Made by a program: the position numbers and the translations under genes | Shown: in pieces, positions 16,639 through 24,737 of the stretch | Layout of the letters: the number at the start of each line of letters is the position of its first letter | How positions within the stretch are numbered: position 1 is the first letter of the stretch | Notes under the pieces: generated by a model | Seen by the model: the letters and a program-made list of their open reading frames with translations, nothing else | Database searches by the model: none | What the model was told of the DNA's origin: nothing | Assembly: GCF_003344345.1 (NCBI RefSeq) | Contig: NZ_QPIP01000237.1 | Coordinates: 1 to 28,297, forward strand | Length of the DNA stretch: 28,297 bases | Direction: 5' to 3' | Source: Wolbachia endosymbiont of Cylisticus convexus | Lineage (GTDB): Bacteria; Pseudomonadota; Alphaproteobacteria; Rickettsiales; Anaplasmataceae

Positions 16639-16917
16639 CTATACTGAATCATTGCTTTTTGTCGCTGTTTGTTGCTTTTTACGCTCAAACTCTCTTTTTT
16701 TACTGTGCCAAGCATAGTAATACATGGCAATTTTATTCTCTATTAATATTATCGTTCCATCATAAAATTGGACCATATCCATAACTTTTTTCTGAGCTTC
16801 GTTAAAGCGTTCTTTGTACTTCTCGCGGTAAGCTGGATTGTATAGTAATCTCACCCCTTCATTATTATTAGACTTTTTGTTTAACGTTTCAACTTCATTA
16901 GCAATGTTATAAGACAT
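16639..16917 (-). CDS. Small hypothetical protein
   Basis: 92 residues, no family I recognise with confidence. Highly charged, with a Lys/Arg/Glu-rich middle (YREKYKERFNEAQKKVMDMV) likely forming a helix, one amphipathic segment (FYDGTIILIENKIAMYYYAW) and a basic tail (KKREFERKKQQTATK). No signal peptide. The ATG at 16917 is preceded by AGAGGGGGT-like text on its strand (16919-16928), a plausible ribosome-binding site. It faces the O-methyltransferase gene across a 250-base divergent gap. The coding pattern looks real, and it resembles small Rickettsiales-only proteins, but I give no function. Confidence 0.65.
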   Translation of the reverse strand: MSYNIANEVETLNKKSNNNEGVRLLYNPAYREKYKERFNEAQKKVMDMVQFYDGTIILIENKIAMYYYAWHSKKREFERKKQQTATKSNDSV

Positions 16918-16984
16918 ATAACCCCCTCTAATTGATTATAAAAATTACATTTCAAGAGAAATGTGAATAAACAACTCCTTAATT

Positions 16985-17012
16985 CTAGTATAACAATTAA
17001 TTGTTATACTAG
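16985..17012. promoter_or_regulatory. 28-base perfect palindrome between divergent genes
   Basis: The two 14-base arms CTAGTATAACAATT and AATTGTTATACTAG are exact reverse complements with no loop. It lies 67 bases before the small hypothetical gene and 155 before the O-methyltransferase gene, in a very AT-rich gap with no other clear signal. Position suits an operator for a dimeric regulator. Confidence 0.5.
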
Positions 17013-17167
17013 TTAACCATAGTAAAATATATAATAATTTTTGTCACTTAAAATTTTACTTTATAAAATAACAACTTAAAATAAAAGTTTTTATTATTTT
17101 AAACTATATTATTATATCTACAAATCTTGTATAGATTGAACCTCCCTAATTTATATTATAAAACTTA

Positions 17168-17815
17168 ATGCGTCATAACTTTAGCACAAAATCGTTGTAC
17201 ATAAGAAACTTATTTGCAAAAGAGTATAAAAAAATAGAAGAATATTGTACTCTTGAGAAGGGGCAACGTATTCAAATCACTCCTGAAGAAGGAAAGTTAC
17301 TCAGTTTATTTATCAAAATTCATAAAATCAAAAGTATCGTTGAAATTGGCACGTTATATGGTTATTCGTCAATTTGTATGGTAAAGGCTCTATCGGAAAA
17401 CGGTCATATATATACAATAGAAAATAATCCTCAGCATTGCAAAATAGCAAAAAAAAATTTTAGTATTTTTAATCTGAGTGACAAAATTTCTTTAATAGAA
17501 GGCAATGCATTGGAAAAACTTAATGAATTGTCAGCAAAAACACCTTTTGATATGATATTCATCGATGCTGATAAAGTTAGTTATCCTAAATATTTAGATT
17601 GGGCAGAGCTATACATTAAACAAGATGGGCTGATTGTTGCAGATAATACTCTATTGTTCAACACAGTATTCTTAGAATCCCCTCCAAAAGGAGTGTCAGA
17701 GAAGTCATGGCATGCTATGAGAGAGTTTAATGATAGATTGTCAGATGAAAAGAAATATTTCTCTATATTGATTCCGACTGATGAAGGAATGACTGTAGCT
17801 TTAAAGCTAACGTAA
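17168..17815 (+). CDS. SAM-dependent O-methyltransferase
   Basis: Class I methyltransferase of the catechol/caffeoyl-CoA type (Methyltransf_3 family). Motif I is VEIGTLYGYSS (residues 58-68), the acidic SAM-ribose contact is in YTIENNPQH (82-90), the metal-binding region is FIDADK (D133, D135) and VADN (D159, N160), which in this family bind a divalent cation. 215 residues, full length. The substrate in Wolbachia is unknown. Start ATG at 17168; upstream is AT-rich. The stop is 1 base from the stop of the convergent GST-like gene, so the two transcripts must overlap. Confidence 0.88.
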   Translation: MRHNFSTKSLYIRNLFAKEYKKIEEYCTLEKGQRIQITPEEGKLLSLFIKIHKIKSIVEIGTLYGYSSICMVKALSENGHIYTIENNPQHCKIAKKNFSIFNLSDKISLIEGNALEKLNELSAKTPFDMIFIDADKVSYPKYLDWAELYIKQDGLIVADNTLLFNTVFLESPPKGVSEKSWHAMREFNDRLSDEKKYFSILIPTDEGMTVALKLT

Positions 17816-17816
17816 G

Positions 17817-18470
17817 TTAAAAATCAAGATCAGCATAATGTTTAGGAGGAGTTAAGCCAAAAACTCTCTCTAATAATATTTCGCGAAAGCAAGGCCTTGA
17901 TTTAACAATGGAGTACCATTCTTTTAAAATCTTACTTTTTTCCCATGGAAAACTATTTACGTAGTCTATTATAGAAATATGCGATGCTAAGGTAATATCG
18001 GCTAAAGTGAACTTATCGATTGCAAGCCAAATATTTTTGCTAATTAAGTATTCAATGTATTCTATATGGTAAGATAGGTTATGTTGAGCTGCATGAAGAA
18101 ACCTAGAGTCAGGGCTGCGGTTAATTATCACTTTTTCGTTTATGACATATTTAGTAACTTCATTATAAAATTTATTGTCAAACCAGTTAATTAAAGCACG
18201 TGTTTTAGACTTAATAACAGTAGAAGAGTCGAGCAGTTTGATGTTGCTGCTATAAGTCTCTTCTAAATATTCACAAATAGCGTTACTATCTGCTATAATA
18301 AGGTTGTTATCCATAAGCACTGGTACCTGTCCAGTTGGATTAATCTTCATGAATTCATTCCGCTTCTCCCATGGATTTTCGTATACCAAATCGCAACTCA
18401 GCTTTTTTTCCTTGAGAAGAGCTCTAACTTTTCGTGAAAATGGACAAAGAGGAAAATGATATAAAATCAT
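17817..18470 (-). CDS. Glutathione S-transferase-like protein
   Basis: 217 residues. N-terminal thioredoxin-like domain: [20 protein letters not shown] with Cys9 in CPFS, the cis-Pro GQVPVLMD and the glutathione gamma-glutamyl contact [12 protein letters not shown]. The C-terminal helical domain (from about 85) carries [19 protein letters not shown] with the conserved N-capping Asp. The CPFS start resembles glutaredoxin/omega-type GSTs and stringent starvation protein A relatives. Function could be glutathione transfer or a regulatory SspA-like role; the motif alone does not decide. Convergent with the O-methyltransferase gene. Confidence 0.85.
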   Translation of the reverse strand: MILYHFPLCPFSRKVRALLKEKKLSCDLVYENPWEKRNEFMKINPTGQVPVLMDNNLIIADSNAICEYLEETYSSNIKLLDSSTVIKSKTRALINWFDNKFYNEVTKYVINEKVIINRSPDSRFLHAAQHNLSYHIEYIEYLISKNIWLAIDKFTLADITLASHISIIDYVNSFPWEKSKILKEWYSIVKSRPCFREILLERVFGLTPPKHYADLDF

Positions 18471-18486
18471 AATATTCCTCTTTTGT

Positions 18487-18647
18487 TGTCCCAGTATCTA
18501 TAGGTTGTCATGCAAGTAGCTGACACTGAAATCCAGCTTATTTCATTATAGACATTATTTTTAACATATACTCCTAGAATCCATTGTCCATTGCATAATT
18601 TCCAAATATTTTTATACTTGGATCCCAGTGTCACGCACTGGGATGAC
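18487..18647. repeat. Palindromic repeat copies in the GST-ffs gap
   Basis: A degraded half near 18487-18534 (TTGTCCCAGTATCTATAGG, then AAGTAGCTGACACTGAAATC) and a good copy at 18621-18647 (ATCCCAGTG/CACTGGGAT around TCACG, then GACAT). The gap 18471-18825 has no gene; a minus-strand frame here reads the repeats. Confidence 0.7.
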
Positions 18648-18825
18648 ATAAATAAACGCTGAAATGGCATAAATAAACATTGGAGCGACAATCTTATAAT
18701 AACTTGCATAACAACTAACTTTTTGTTTATTTGAAAGTAACAGTGTACGAAATTTAACATATCAAGCTATCGAGCTGATATAGAATATACCTTGCTAAAT
18801 AAAAAAAAAGTATAACCTTTTATAA

Positions 18826-18904
18826 GGTATGCAGGCAAAAATTCTGTAACTTGGTCAGGTCAGAAATGAAGCAACCATATCAGAACCTTTTTGGGTTGCA
18901 TACC
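18826..18904 (+). ncRNA. ffs: Signal recognition particle RNA (4.5S)
   Basis: The conserved SRP apical loop is present as GGTCAGGTCAGAAATGAAGC followed by AACC (about 18853-18876), the Ffh-binding domain. The ends GGTATGCA (18826-18833) and TGCATACC (18897-18904) pair perfectly, defining a 79-base hairpin. The RNA joins Ffh to target membrane proteins. A T-rich stretch follows (18905-18925), suiting termination. The dnaX start is 29 bases downstream. Confidence 0.88.
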
Positions 18905-18932
18905 TATTTTACTATTTTTTTTATTCTGGGCT

Positions 18933-20407
18933 ATGAACATAGCATTAAAATATCGTCCTAGTAGCTTTAAAGATTTAGTAGGTCAAGATATATTGGTGCG
19001 TATACTAGAAAACGCTTTTACTCTCAACAAAATTCCACAATCTATACTACTTTCTGGCAGTAGTGGGATTGGTAAAACTACTACTGCAAGAATAATAGCT
19101 TTATGTTTGAATTGTTCATTGGGACCAACTTTTGAACCTTGTGGATTATGTGCAAATTGTCTGGCGATAAAAAATTCAAGTCATCCAGATGTAGTTGAAA
19201 TCGATGCAGCAAGTCACACTAGCATTGAGGACGTTAGAGTGATCTTAGGAGATATTTGCTATTTACCCATAAGTTCTAAATTCAAAGTTTACATTATAGA
19301 TGAAGTACACATGTTATCTAGTAGTGCATTTAATGCATTACTTAAAACTCTAGAAGAACCACCATCTAGCGTAAAGTTTATTCTGGCAACTACAGAAATA
19401 AAAAAGATACCAATAACTATTATTGCACGTTGTCAAAGGTTTGACTTACATAACATTCCTGCAGCTAAGATAGTGGGGCGTTTAAATGATATTGCACAAA
19501 AAGAAAATTATTTTATTGAAAAAGAAGCATCGGAATTAATTGCTCACCACTGTAGTAATTCAATGCGTAACGCTTTATTTTTGATGAATCAAGCAGTGCT
19601 ATATAGCAAAGATGGTACAATATCCACTCAAAGTGTTACAGACATACTTGGTCTAGTAGACAGAAACGTTATATTTGATCTACTGGAAGCAGTATTAGAT
19701 AGTGATTTACAGAAGGCTTTGTCAGTATTCGACAACGCGGTAAAGACAGCAAACTCACTCAATATTTTTGAAGATCTGCTGCAAACAATCCAGTTAGTGT
19801 GCCGTTTTTTAATTACAAAAGAGATTGATACAGAATGTGAGAAGAGCAGAGTAAAAGACTTGAGTACAAAGAAGTCTTTAATATTTTTTCGAGATTGTGG
19901 AAGGTGTTGCTTAAAAGTATTCAAGATATAAAAGTTTCAACATGCAATGAGGTTGCTGCTGAAATGATGTTAATTAGCCTTTGTTATCTTTCTGATTTGC
20001 CTTCTCCGGAACAGGTGATCAAGAAAGTTCTTTCGCAGAGTATACAGCAGGGAAATACGCGTAATATAGGAAGTGAACAGCAACAAAATTATGATTTTAA
20101 TAAGGTTTTGCAGTTATTAAGGCAGAGTAACCAAATTTATCTTTACAAACAACTGTGTAGTAATCTACAATTAATAGATTGTAGACTTGGGTATTTAAAA
20201 TTAAAAGCTGTATCTAAGTTGAATAGTAATTTTTGTAATGACTTGAAAAATTACTTAAATCAAGCTACTAAGCAGGAGTGGGTTATTATAGTTGATACGA
20301 GTTATATGAACAGGGAAGTGAGCAATTTAAATTATGCACCTGCAGTTAAGGGTATACTGGATGCGTTTAAAGGTGCAAAGGTGGTTAATGTAGAGAATAA
20401 GGAGTAA
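18933..20407 (+). pseudogene. dnaX: DNA polymerase III gamma/tau subunit, frameshifted in domain III
   Basis: Clamp-loader ATPase. I start it at ATG 18933 (MNIALKYRPSSFKDLVGQD), the family N-terminus; an earlier TTG at 18891 lies in the SRP RNA. Walker A is GSSGIGKTT, the zinc module is C-x8-CGLCANC, the DExx box is IIDEVHM, sensor 1 ILATTEIKK. The first frame ends at 19931 after about 333 residues. A second frame, 2 relative to 0 (a -1 shift), carries the rest of domain III and the C-terminus from about 19870 to 20407 (EVFNIFSRLWKVLLKSIQDI...). The join lies between about 19840 and 19895 and fits loss of one A near AGTACAAAGAAG. dnaX is essential, so this may be a sequence error; if real, a gamma-like short form is made. 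Confidence 0.85.
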
Positions 20408-20410
20408 GTT

Positions 20411-20743
20411 GTGGATTTCAGTCAAATAATGAAGCAAGCGCAAGAAATGCAAAAAAAGCTTGCGGAAGCTCAAGAAAAATATATTGGAAAAGAGTTTCAA
20501 GGTATTTCTGGTGGTGGCAAAGTTTCTATATTAGTGGAAGTTATAAAAATAGGTAGCTATAAAGCTAAAAAGGTAAACATAGACTTAGAGCTTATGAGAA
20601 ATGAAGAAAAAGATATAGTAGAAGATTTAGTGACAGCAGCGTTTAATGATGCTATTAAAAAAGCAGAAGAGGATATGGCAAATGCAACTTCTGATCTTGC
20701 AGGTATGATGGGTTTACCACCTGGATTTAAACTTCCTTTTTAA
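20411..20743 (+). CDS. ybaB: YbaB/EbfC nucleoid-associated protein
   Basis: Small DNA-binding dimer that often sits directly after dnaX and before recR. Starts with GTG at 20411, 4 bases after the dnaX stop, with AAGGAG at 20399-20404 as ribosome-binding site overlapping the dnaX end, so the two are translated together. Family features: MDFSQIMKQAQEMQKKLAEA (coiled helix), GISGGGKVSILVE, DLVTAAFNDAIKKAEED and the C-terminal MMGLPPGFKLPF. 110 residues, normal. No recR follows here. Confidence 0.94.
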   Translation: MDFSQIMKQAQEMQKKLAEAQEKYIGKEFQGISGGGKVSILVEVIKIGSYKAKKVNIDLELMRNEEKDIVEDLVTAAFNDAIKKAEEDMANATSDLAGMMGLPPGFKLPF

Positions 20744-21015
20744 TCTGTATTACTGAAATTTCTCTTGATGTAATAACTAAGTATTTTCTTTTTACTATTT
20801 CTAGTGCTAGTATTTCTTAATATAGCATATTTGCATTACTGCATGAACATGAAGCAAGTTACAGTGGTAAAAACAAAGCAGAAGATAAAAAGACTAGTGA
20901 AGTGAAAACCAAGAACGAAAAAAGTCATATAATTCTATTTATTTATTAATAAAGCCTTTGTATTCTTCTGAAAAGAAGTTAAGATATAGAATATTTTGTG
21001 TTATTAAGTTAGCAC
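20744..21015. other. Intergenic gap before wsp, possible remnant
   Basis: No gene with a credible start. One plus-strand frame (about 20778-20897) would encode a hydrophobic stretch, FFLLFLVLVFLNIAYLHYC, then a Lys-rich tail (NMKQVTVVKTKQKIKRLVK), ending at TGA; it has no ATG before the hydrophobic part. A second frame in the same region is also Lys/Glu-rich. It may be the eroded end of a small membrane protein. Confidence 0.3.
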
Positions 21016-21044
21016 TTGACTTAACTTTAGTTATCATTTAGACT
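21016..21044 (+). promoter_or_regulatory. wsp promoter
   Basis: TTGACT (21016-21021), 17 bases, TAGACT (21039-21044), about 38 bases before the ATG. A purine-rich ribosome-binding site CGAGGG lies at 21072-21077. The high abundance known for WSP fits, although the -10 is only moderate. Confidence 0.5.
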
Positions 21045-21082
21045 GCTAAAGTGGAATTTTAATTTTTTTAACGAGGGCAATT

Positions 21083-21799
21083 ATGCATTATAAAAAGTTT
21101 TTTTCAGCAGCTGCTTTAGTGACGTTGCTAAGCCTATCAAACTCTGCTTTTTCATCAGATCCTATTGGTCCAATAAGTGATGAAGAAACTAGCTACTACG
21201 TTCGTTTGCAATATAATGGTGAAGTTTTACCTTTTAAAACAAAGATTGATGGTATTGAGTATAAAAAAAATAACGACGCTCAAGATCCTTTAAAAGCATC
21301 TTTTATGGCTGGTAGTGGTGCATTTGGTTATAAAATGGATGACATCAGAGTTGATGTTGAGGGACTTTACTCACAACTAAACAAAAACGACGTTAGTGGT
21401 GCAGCATTTACTCCAGTAACTGTTGCAGACAGTGTGACAGCGTTTTCAGGATTAGTTAATGTTTATTATGATGTAGCAATCGAAGATATGCCTATCACTC
21501 CATACGTTGGTGTTGGTGTTGGTGCAGCATATGTAAGCAATCCTTTAGCAACAAAAATTGCTGGTGATAAAGACTCTGGATTTGGTTTTGCTTATCAAGC
21601 GAAAGCTGGTGTCAGTTATGACGTAACTCCAGAAATCAAACTTTACGCTGGCGCTCGCTATTTTGGTTCTTATGGCGCTAGCTTTGATGGAGAAAAACAA
21701 GATCCTGACGATTCAAGCAAAAAGGTTGCTGATAAAGGCGCACACAAAGTCTTTTACAGTACTATTGGTGCAGAAGCTGGAGTAGCATTTAATTTCTAG
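21083..21799 (+). CDS. wsp: Wolbachia surface protein
   Basis: Major outer-membrane beta-barrel (surface antigen Msp4/OMP-1 family) of Wolbachia, used for strain typing. Signal peptide MHYKKFFSAAALVTLLSLSN to about residue 24. Conserved blocks are EETSYYVRLQYNGE, FGYKMDDIRVDVEGLYSQLN, FSGLVNVYYDVAIEDMPITP, YVGVGVGAAY, YQAKAGVSYDVTPEIKL, YAGARYFGSYGASFD and the C-terminal GAEAGVAFNF ending in Phe. Between them are hypervariable surface loops: KIDGIEYKKNNDAQDP (about 52-67), AAFTPVTVADSVT, SNPLATKIAGDKDSG and DGEKQDPDDSSKKVADKGAH. 238 residues, intact. It was the key to the organism call. Loops known to recombine between strains. Confidence 0.98.
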   Translation: MHYKKFFSAAALVTLLSLSNSAFSSDPIGPISDEETSYYVRLQYNGEVLPFKTKIDGIEYKKNNDAQDPLKASFMAGSGAFGYKMDDIRVDVEGLYSQLNKNDVSGAAFTPVTVADSVTAFSGLVNVYYDVAIEDMPITPYVGVGVGAAYVSNPLATKIAGDKDSGFGFAYQAKAGVSYDVTPEIKLYAGARYFGSYGASFDGEKQDPDDSSKKVADKGAHKVFYSTIGAEAGVAFNF

Positions 21800-21832
21800 T
21801 CTACTCTTATTGTTTTGTATCAGTTTTTTCTT

Positions 21833-21905
21833 GTTGTCCCAGCTTATGGTGCTGGGGTTTAGAAAAAAACATGTGAATTTCCAGTGTTTGAACACTGGAA
21901 TGACA
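21833..21905. repeat. Palindromic repeats downstream of wsp
   Basis: GTCCCAGCTTATGGTGCTGGG-like hairpin (21836-21857) and TTCCAGTGTTTGAACACTGG (21879-21898, stem of 10, loop TG) ending AATGACA. Either could help end the wsp transcript. The rest of 21906-22031 shows nothing further. Confidence 0.7.
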
Positions 21906-22031
21906 CATTGTTTATTTAAACTATAGCGTTTATCGTTACACGCTAGTGATTTTAATCAGGTAGCTGATACTGAAGTGTACTGCTACTAAGATCTCAATTA
22001 GATGGAAAGTTGTGCTTTTTTTAATTAAAGC

Positions 22032-22060
22032 TTGAATTTTTTACTAAAAATCAATATATT
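22032..22060 (+). promoter_or_regulatory. rpoH promoter
   Basis: TTGAAT (22032-22037), 17 bases, TATATT (22055-22060), 30 bases before the ATG. Good sigma-70 match. Confidence 0.5.
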
Positions 22061-22089
22061 ATATACATGGAGTTTTAATTTAAGTTATT

Positions 22090-22983
22090 ATGTTGACCCC
22101 AGTAGCGAATTTATGTGTTAATAGTAGCACTAATCTTATGCAATATATTGCTGAAGTGCGAAAATTTCCTATGCTTTCCCAAGAAGAGGAAGTGCGATTA
22201 GCAAAAAATTGGCAAGAACATAAGGATATTTCTTCTGCTCACAAGTTGATTACCAGCCATTTGAATTTAGTAGTAAAAATTGCAATGAAATTTAAGAACT
22301 ACGGGCTATTGTTGATGGACTTGGTCATGGAAGGAAATATGGGTTTAATGCATGCAGTGAAAAAGTTTAATCCTGACTTGGGATTTCGTTTTTCAACTTA
22401 TGCAGTATGGTGGATTGAAGCTTCAATAAAAGACTTTATATTGAAATCTTGGTCACTTGTGAAAATAGGTACAACGCAAGCGCAAAGGAGATTATTTTTT
22501 AGTTTACGTAAAATGAAAAAAAGAATTTTACAATACACAAACAGAGAAACTTTGAGTAACGAAGAAATAAAAGCAATATCAAGTGAGCTTTCTGTATCTG
22601 AAGAAGATGTTGTACAAATGAACTATCGTTTGGCTTGTAAGGATCAGTCGTTAAATAATTGTATAAAAATAGGTGACGACTCTAAAAAGGAGTTACAAGA
22701 TATGATTCCGTGTAATTTAGTCAGTCAAGAAGTAGCTTACCAGAATCATGAAGAAAAGGCATTAAAAGAAACAATTTTAAGCAATGCATTGACAACTCTT
22801 AACGAAAGATCAAGAGACATTTTTATTAGCAGATATTTGTCTGAGAGTACTCAAACTTTGGACGAGCTTAGCAAAAAATATTGTGTTTCAAGAGAAAGAA
22901 TAAGACAGTTGGCTGAGCAAGCGATGAGTAAGGTAAAACAACATATAAAATCAGAGAGTTTGAAACTTGGTTTACATGCGTAG
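22090..22983 (+). CDS. rpoH: Heat-shock sigma factor (sigma-32)
   Basis: Directs RNA polymerase to heat-shock genes. Region 1.2/2.1 begins MQYIAEVRKFPMLSQEEEV, region 2 shows HLNLVVKIAMKFKNYG, DLVMEGNMGLMHAVKKFNPD and FRFSTYAVWWIEASIKDFIL (melting/-10 contact), the RpoH-specific box is AQRRLFFSLRKMKKR (131-145), and region 4 is the helix-turn-helix TLDELSKKYCVSRERIRQLA (about 260-279). 297 residues, full. The FKNYGLLLMDLVMEGN segment has small changes from the usual YxxYGLPxxDLIQEGN. The 3' end overlaps the start of the IalB-like gene by 8 bases, so the two are likely one operon. Confidence 0.96.
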   Translation: MLTPVANLCVNSSTNLMQYIAEVRKFPMLSQEEEVRLAKNWQEHKDISSAHKLITSHLNLVVKIAMKFKNYGLLLMDLVMEGNMGLMHAVKKFNPDLGFRFSTYAVWWIEASIKDFILKSWSLVKIGTTQAQRRLFFSLRKMKKRILQYTNRETLSNEEIKAISSELSVSEEDVVQMNYRLACKDQSLNNCIKIGDDSKKELQDMIPCNLVSQEVAYQNHEEKALKETILSNALTTLNERSRDIFISRYLSESTQTLDELSKKYCVSRERIRQLAEQAMSKVKQHIKSESLKLGLHA

Positions 22984-23473
22984 TCTTTTCGTATTTCTAA
23001 TATTTTTTTCAATAGGCACCTTTGCATCGGTTAGTAACGTACAACTGAACGAAAAATATAAAGATTGGTTTGTGTATACTGCATTGGAAGATGGTGAAAA
23101 AGTGTGTTACATTGTATCCTACCCTAAGAAAAAAAGTGAACATTATACAGCCGATCGCAAACCGTATGTAATGATCAGTTACGTTGATAAAAAAGCAGAT
23201 GAGGTAAGCGTCACTTCTGGCTTTCAATATAATAAGGAGCCTGTAATTCTCAATATTGATAAAAAAGCTAAATATCAATTGCCGATAATACAGGGAAGTC
23301 TTGCGTGGTCAGATAATACAAAAACGGACCAAGATTTGATTCTAAGAATGAAGCAGGGATTATCAATGATAGTTAATGGAAAAGTAAAAACAGCAAATGT
23401 TGATGATACTTATTCCTTGCTTGGGTTTCAAAAAGCGTACCAAAAAATGCATGACTTATGCCATACAAAGTAA
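22976..23473 (+). CDS. IalB-family (invasion-associated locus B) secreted protein
   Basis: 165 residues with signal peptide (MRSLFVFLIFFSIGTFASVS). The body follows the IalB family pattern: KYKDWFVYTALEDGEKVCYI, RKPYVMISYVDKKADEVSVT, SGFQYNKEP, AWSDNTKTDQDLILRMKQGL and the end VDDTYSLLGFQKAYQKMHDLC. Two cysteines near the ends of the mature domain are typical. The name comes from Bartonella; in most alphaproteobacteria the role is unknown, so no invasion function is implied. I chose ATG 22976, overlapping rpoH by 8 bases; an upstream TTG at 22967 would add three residues before a worse signal peptide. Confidence 0.85.
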   Translation: MRSLFVFLIFFSIGTFASVSNVQLNEKYKDWFVYTALEDGEKVCYIVSYPKKKSEHYTADRKPYVMISYVDKKADEVSVTSGFQYNKEPVILNIDKKAKYQLPIIQGSLAWSDNTKTDQDLILRMKQGLSMIVNGKVKTANVDDTYSLLGFQKAYQKMHDLCHTK

Positions 23474-23504
23474 ATTATTGATCACTAAAGTATAATATAG
23501 GCTG

Positions 23505-23523
23505 TTTTGTCTCTCAGACAAAA
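23505..23523. terminator. Hairpin between the IalB-like gene and dnaN
   Basis: Perfect 8-bp stem TTTTGTCT/AGACAAAA with loop CTC, 31 bases after the stop codon. AT-rich for a terminator, but placed correctly to end the rpoH-IalB transcript. Confidence 0.4.
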
Positions 23524-23584
23524 ATATGGATATCACTTTACATAGAATATGAATATCATTTAAAATATATTTTTGAGAATTAAT

Positions 23585-24736
23585 ATGTCAGAAATTGCAG
23601 ATGTAGGAATCAAAGAACAAAGTACTGTGTGTGAACAAATGCGTTTTAGTGTAAGTCGTGCAAGTCTTTTAAGCACGTTATCGAAAGTAAGTGGAGTGGT
23701 TGAAAGGCGCAACGCGATAGATGTTTTGGCATGTATAAATATCAAAGCACAGTATGGCAGCATAAAACTGAAGGCTACTGATCTTGATATTTCAGTATTT
23801 GCCTCACTTGCTGCAGATGTATCAACTGAAGGAGAAGTGAAAATCTCAGCACATACTTTATATGACATAGTGAAGAAGTTGCCAACTGATTTGGATGTCA
23901 ATTTCGAAATGAATAATCAAGGAAAATTATTGATATCCTGTGGAAATGCAAATTTTTCTTTACCGAATGTAGTTTCAAATAACTTTCCTGTCCTTGAAGA
24001 AGATGGTCATCGATACAATTTCACTCTACTAAGTGCAGATTTGGTAGACTTATTGACTAAAACAAGGTTTGCTGTGTCGCTAGATGATACAAGGTATAAT
24101 TTAAATGGGATATATATACATACAGATGAGCAATTTCTGTACTGCGTTGCAACTGATGGCCACCGTTTATCACGTATGAAGAGCCATAAGCCTAAAGATA
24201 TCAACGGCGAATTTGGTGTGATCATTCCACGTAAAACTATCATGGAATTGTTGAAAGTATTGGGTGATTGTAATGAGGTTAATGTAAAACTTTCAGATAG
24301 AAAAATCAAATTCACATGCGGTGAGTATATTCTAATATCAAAATTGATAGATGGGACTTTTCCAGATTATAAAGCCGTTATCCCAACGTCTCAAGATAAA
24401 CAAATGATTGTTGAGAGTAGTAAGCTTGCTAGTGTTATAGATCGAGTTTCTGTTGTTGTGTCCGATAAAATAAAATCCATTAAATTTTCATTGCAAAAGA
24501 ATTTATTAACTCTACATTCAAACTCCCAAGAGTGTAGTGATGCAACTGAGTCTATAGAGGTGGATTACGATGGAGCTCTTGTAGAAGTAGGATTTAATTC
24601 TCGTTATTTGCTTGATGTTTTATCCTGTATAAAAAATAAGTGTAAATTTAGCTTGTCAGATGGTAATAGTGCTACAATTATCACTGATGAAGATGATTCA
24701 AGCGCACTATATATAGTGATGCCAATGAGAACTTAA
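23585..24736 (+). CDS. dnaN: DNA polymerase III beta clamp
   Basis: Ring-shaped sliding clamp that holds DNA polymerase III on DNA. Three similar domains can be followed: residues about 18-135 (RFSVSRASLLSTLSKVSGVV, IKLKATDLDISVFASLAADV), 140-265 (RFAVSLDDTRYNLNGIYIH, CVATDGHRLSRMKS) and 266-383 ending in the peptide-binding groove tail ALYIVMPMRT. Start ATG 23585 gives 383 residues; four residues further upstream (from a TTG at 23573) are unlikely. It is not next to dnaA, as is usual in dispersed Rickettsiales genomes. Convergent with truA, 1 base between stops. Confidence 0.96.
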   Translation: MSEIADVGIKEQSTVCEQMRFSVSRASLLSTLSKVSGVVERRNAIDVLACINIKAQYGSIKLKATDLDISVFASLAADVSTEGEVKISAHTLYDIVKKLPTDLDVNFEMNNQGKLLISCGNANFSLPNVVSNNFPVLEEDGHRYNFTLLSADLVDLLTKTRFAVSLDDTRYNLNGIYIHTDEQFLYCVATDGHRLSRMKSHKPKDINGEFGVIIPRKTIMELLKVLGDCNEVNVKLSDRKIKFTCGEYILISKLIDGTFPDYKAVIPTSQDKQMIVESSKLASVIDRVSVVVSDKIKSIKFSLQKNLLTLHSNSQECSDATESIEVDYDGALVEVGFNSRYLLDVLSCIKNKCKFSLSDGNSATIITDEDDSSALYIVMPMRT

Positions 24737-24737
24737 G

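Noticed and set aside
18467..18760. 97-residue minus-strand frame upstream of the GST-like gene
   Set aside because: Contains palindromic repeat translation and no recognisable domain.
18891..18932. Upstream TTG start for dnaX
   Set aside because: It lies in the SRP RNA gene and adds a hydrophobic leader absent from the family; ATG 18933 gives the standard N-terminus.
19870..19931. Programmed frameshift in dnaX as the main explanation
   Set aside because: No X-XXY-YYZ heptamer with a downstream stem was found, and two other A-run deletions in the window make error or mutation more likely; kept only as an alternative.
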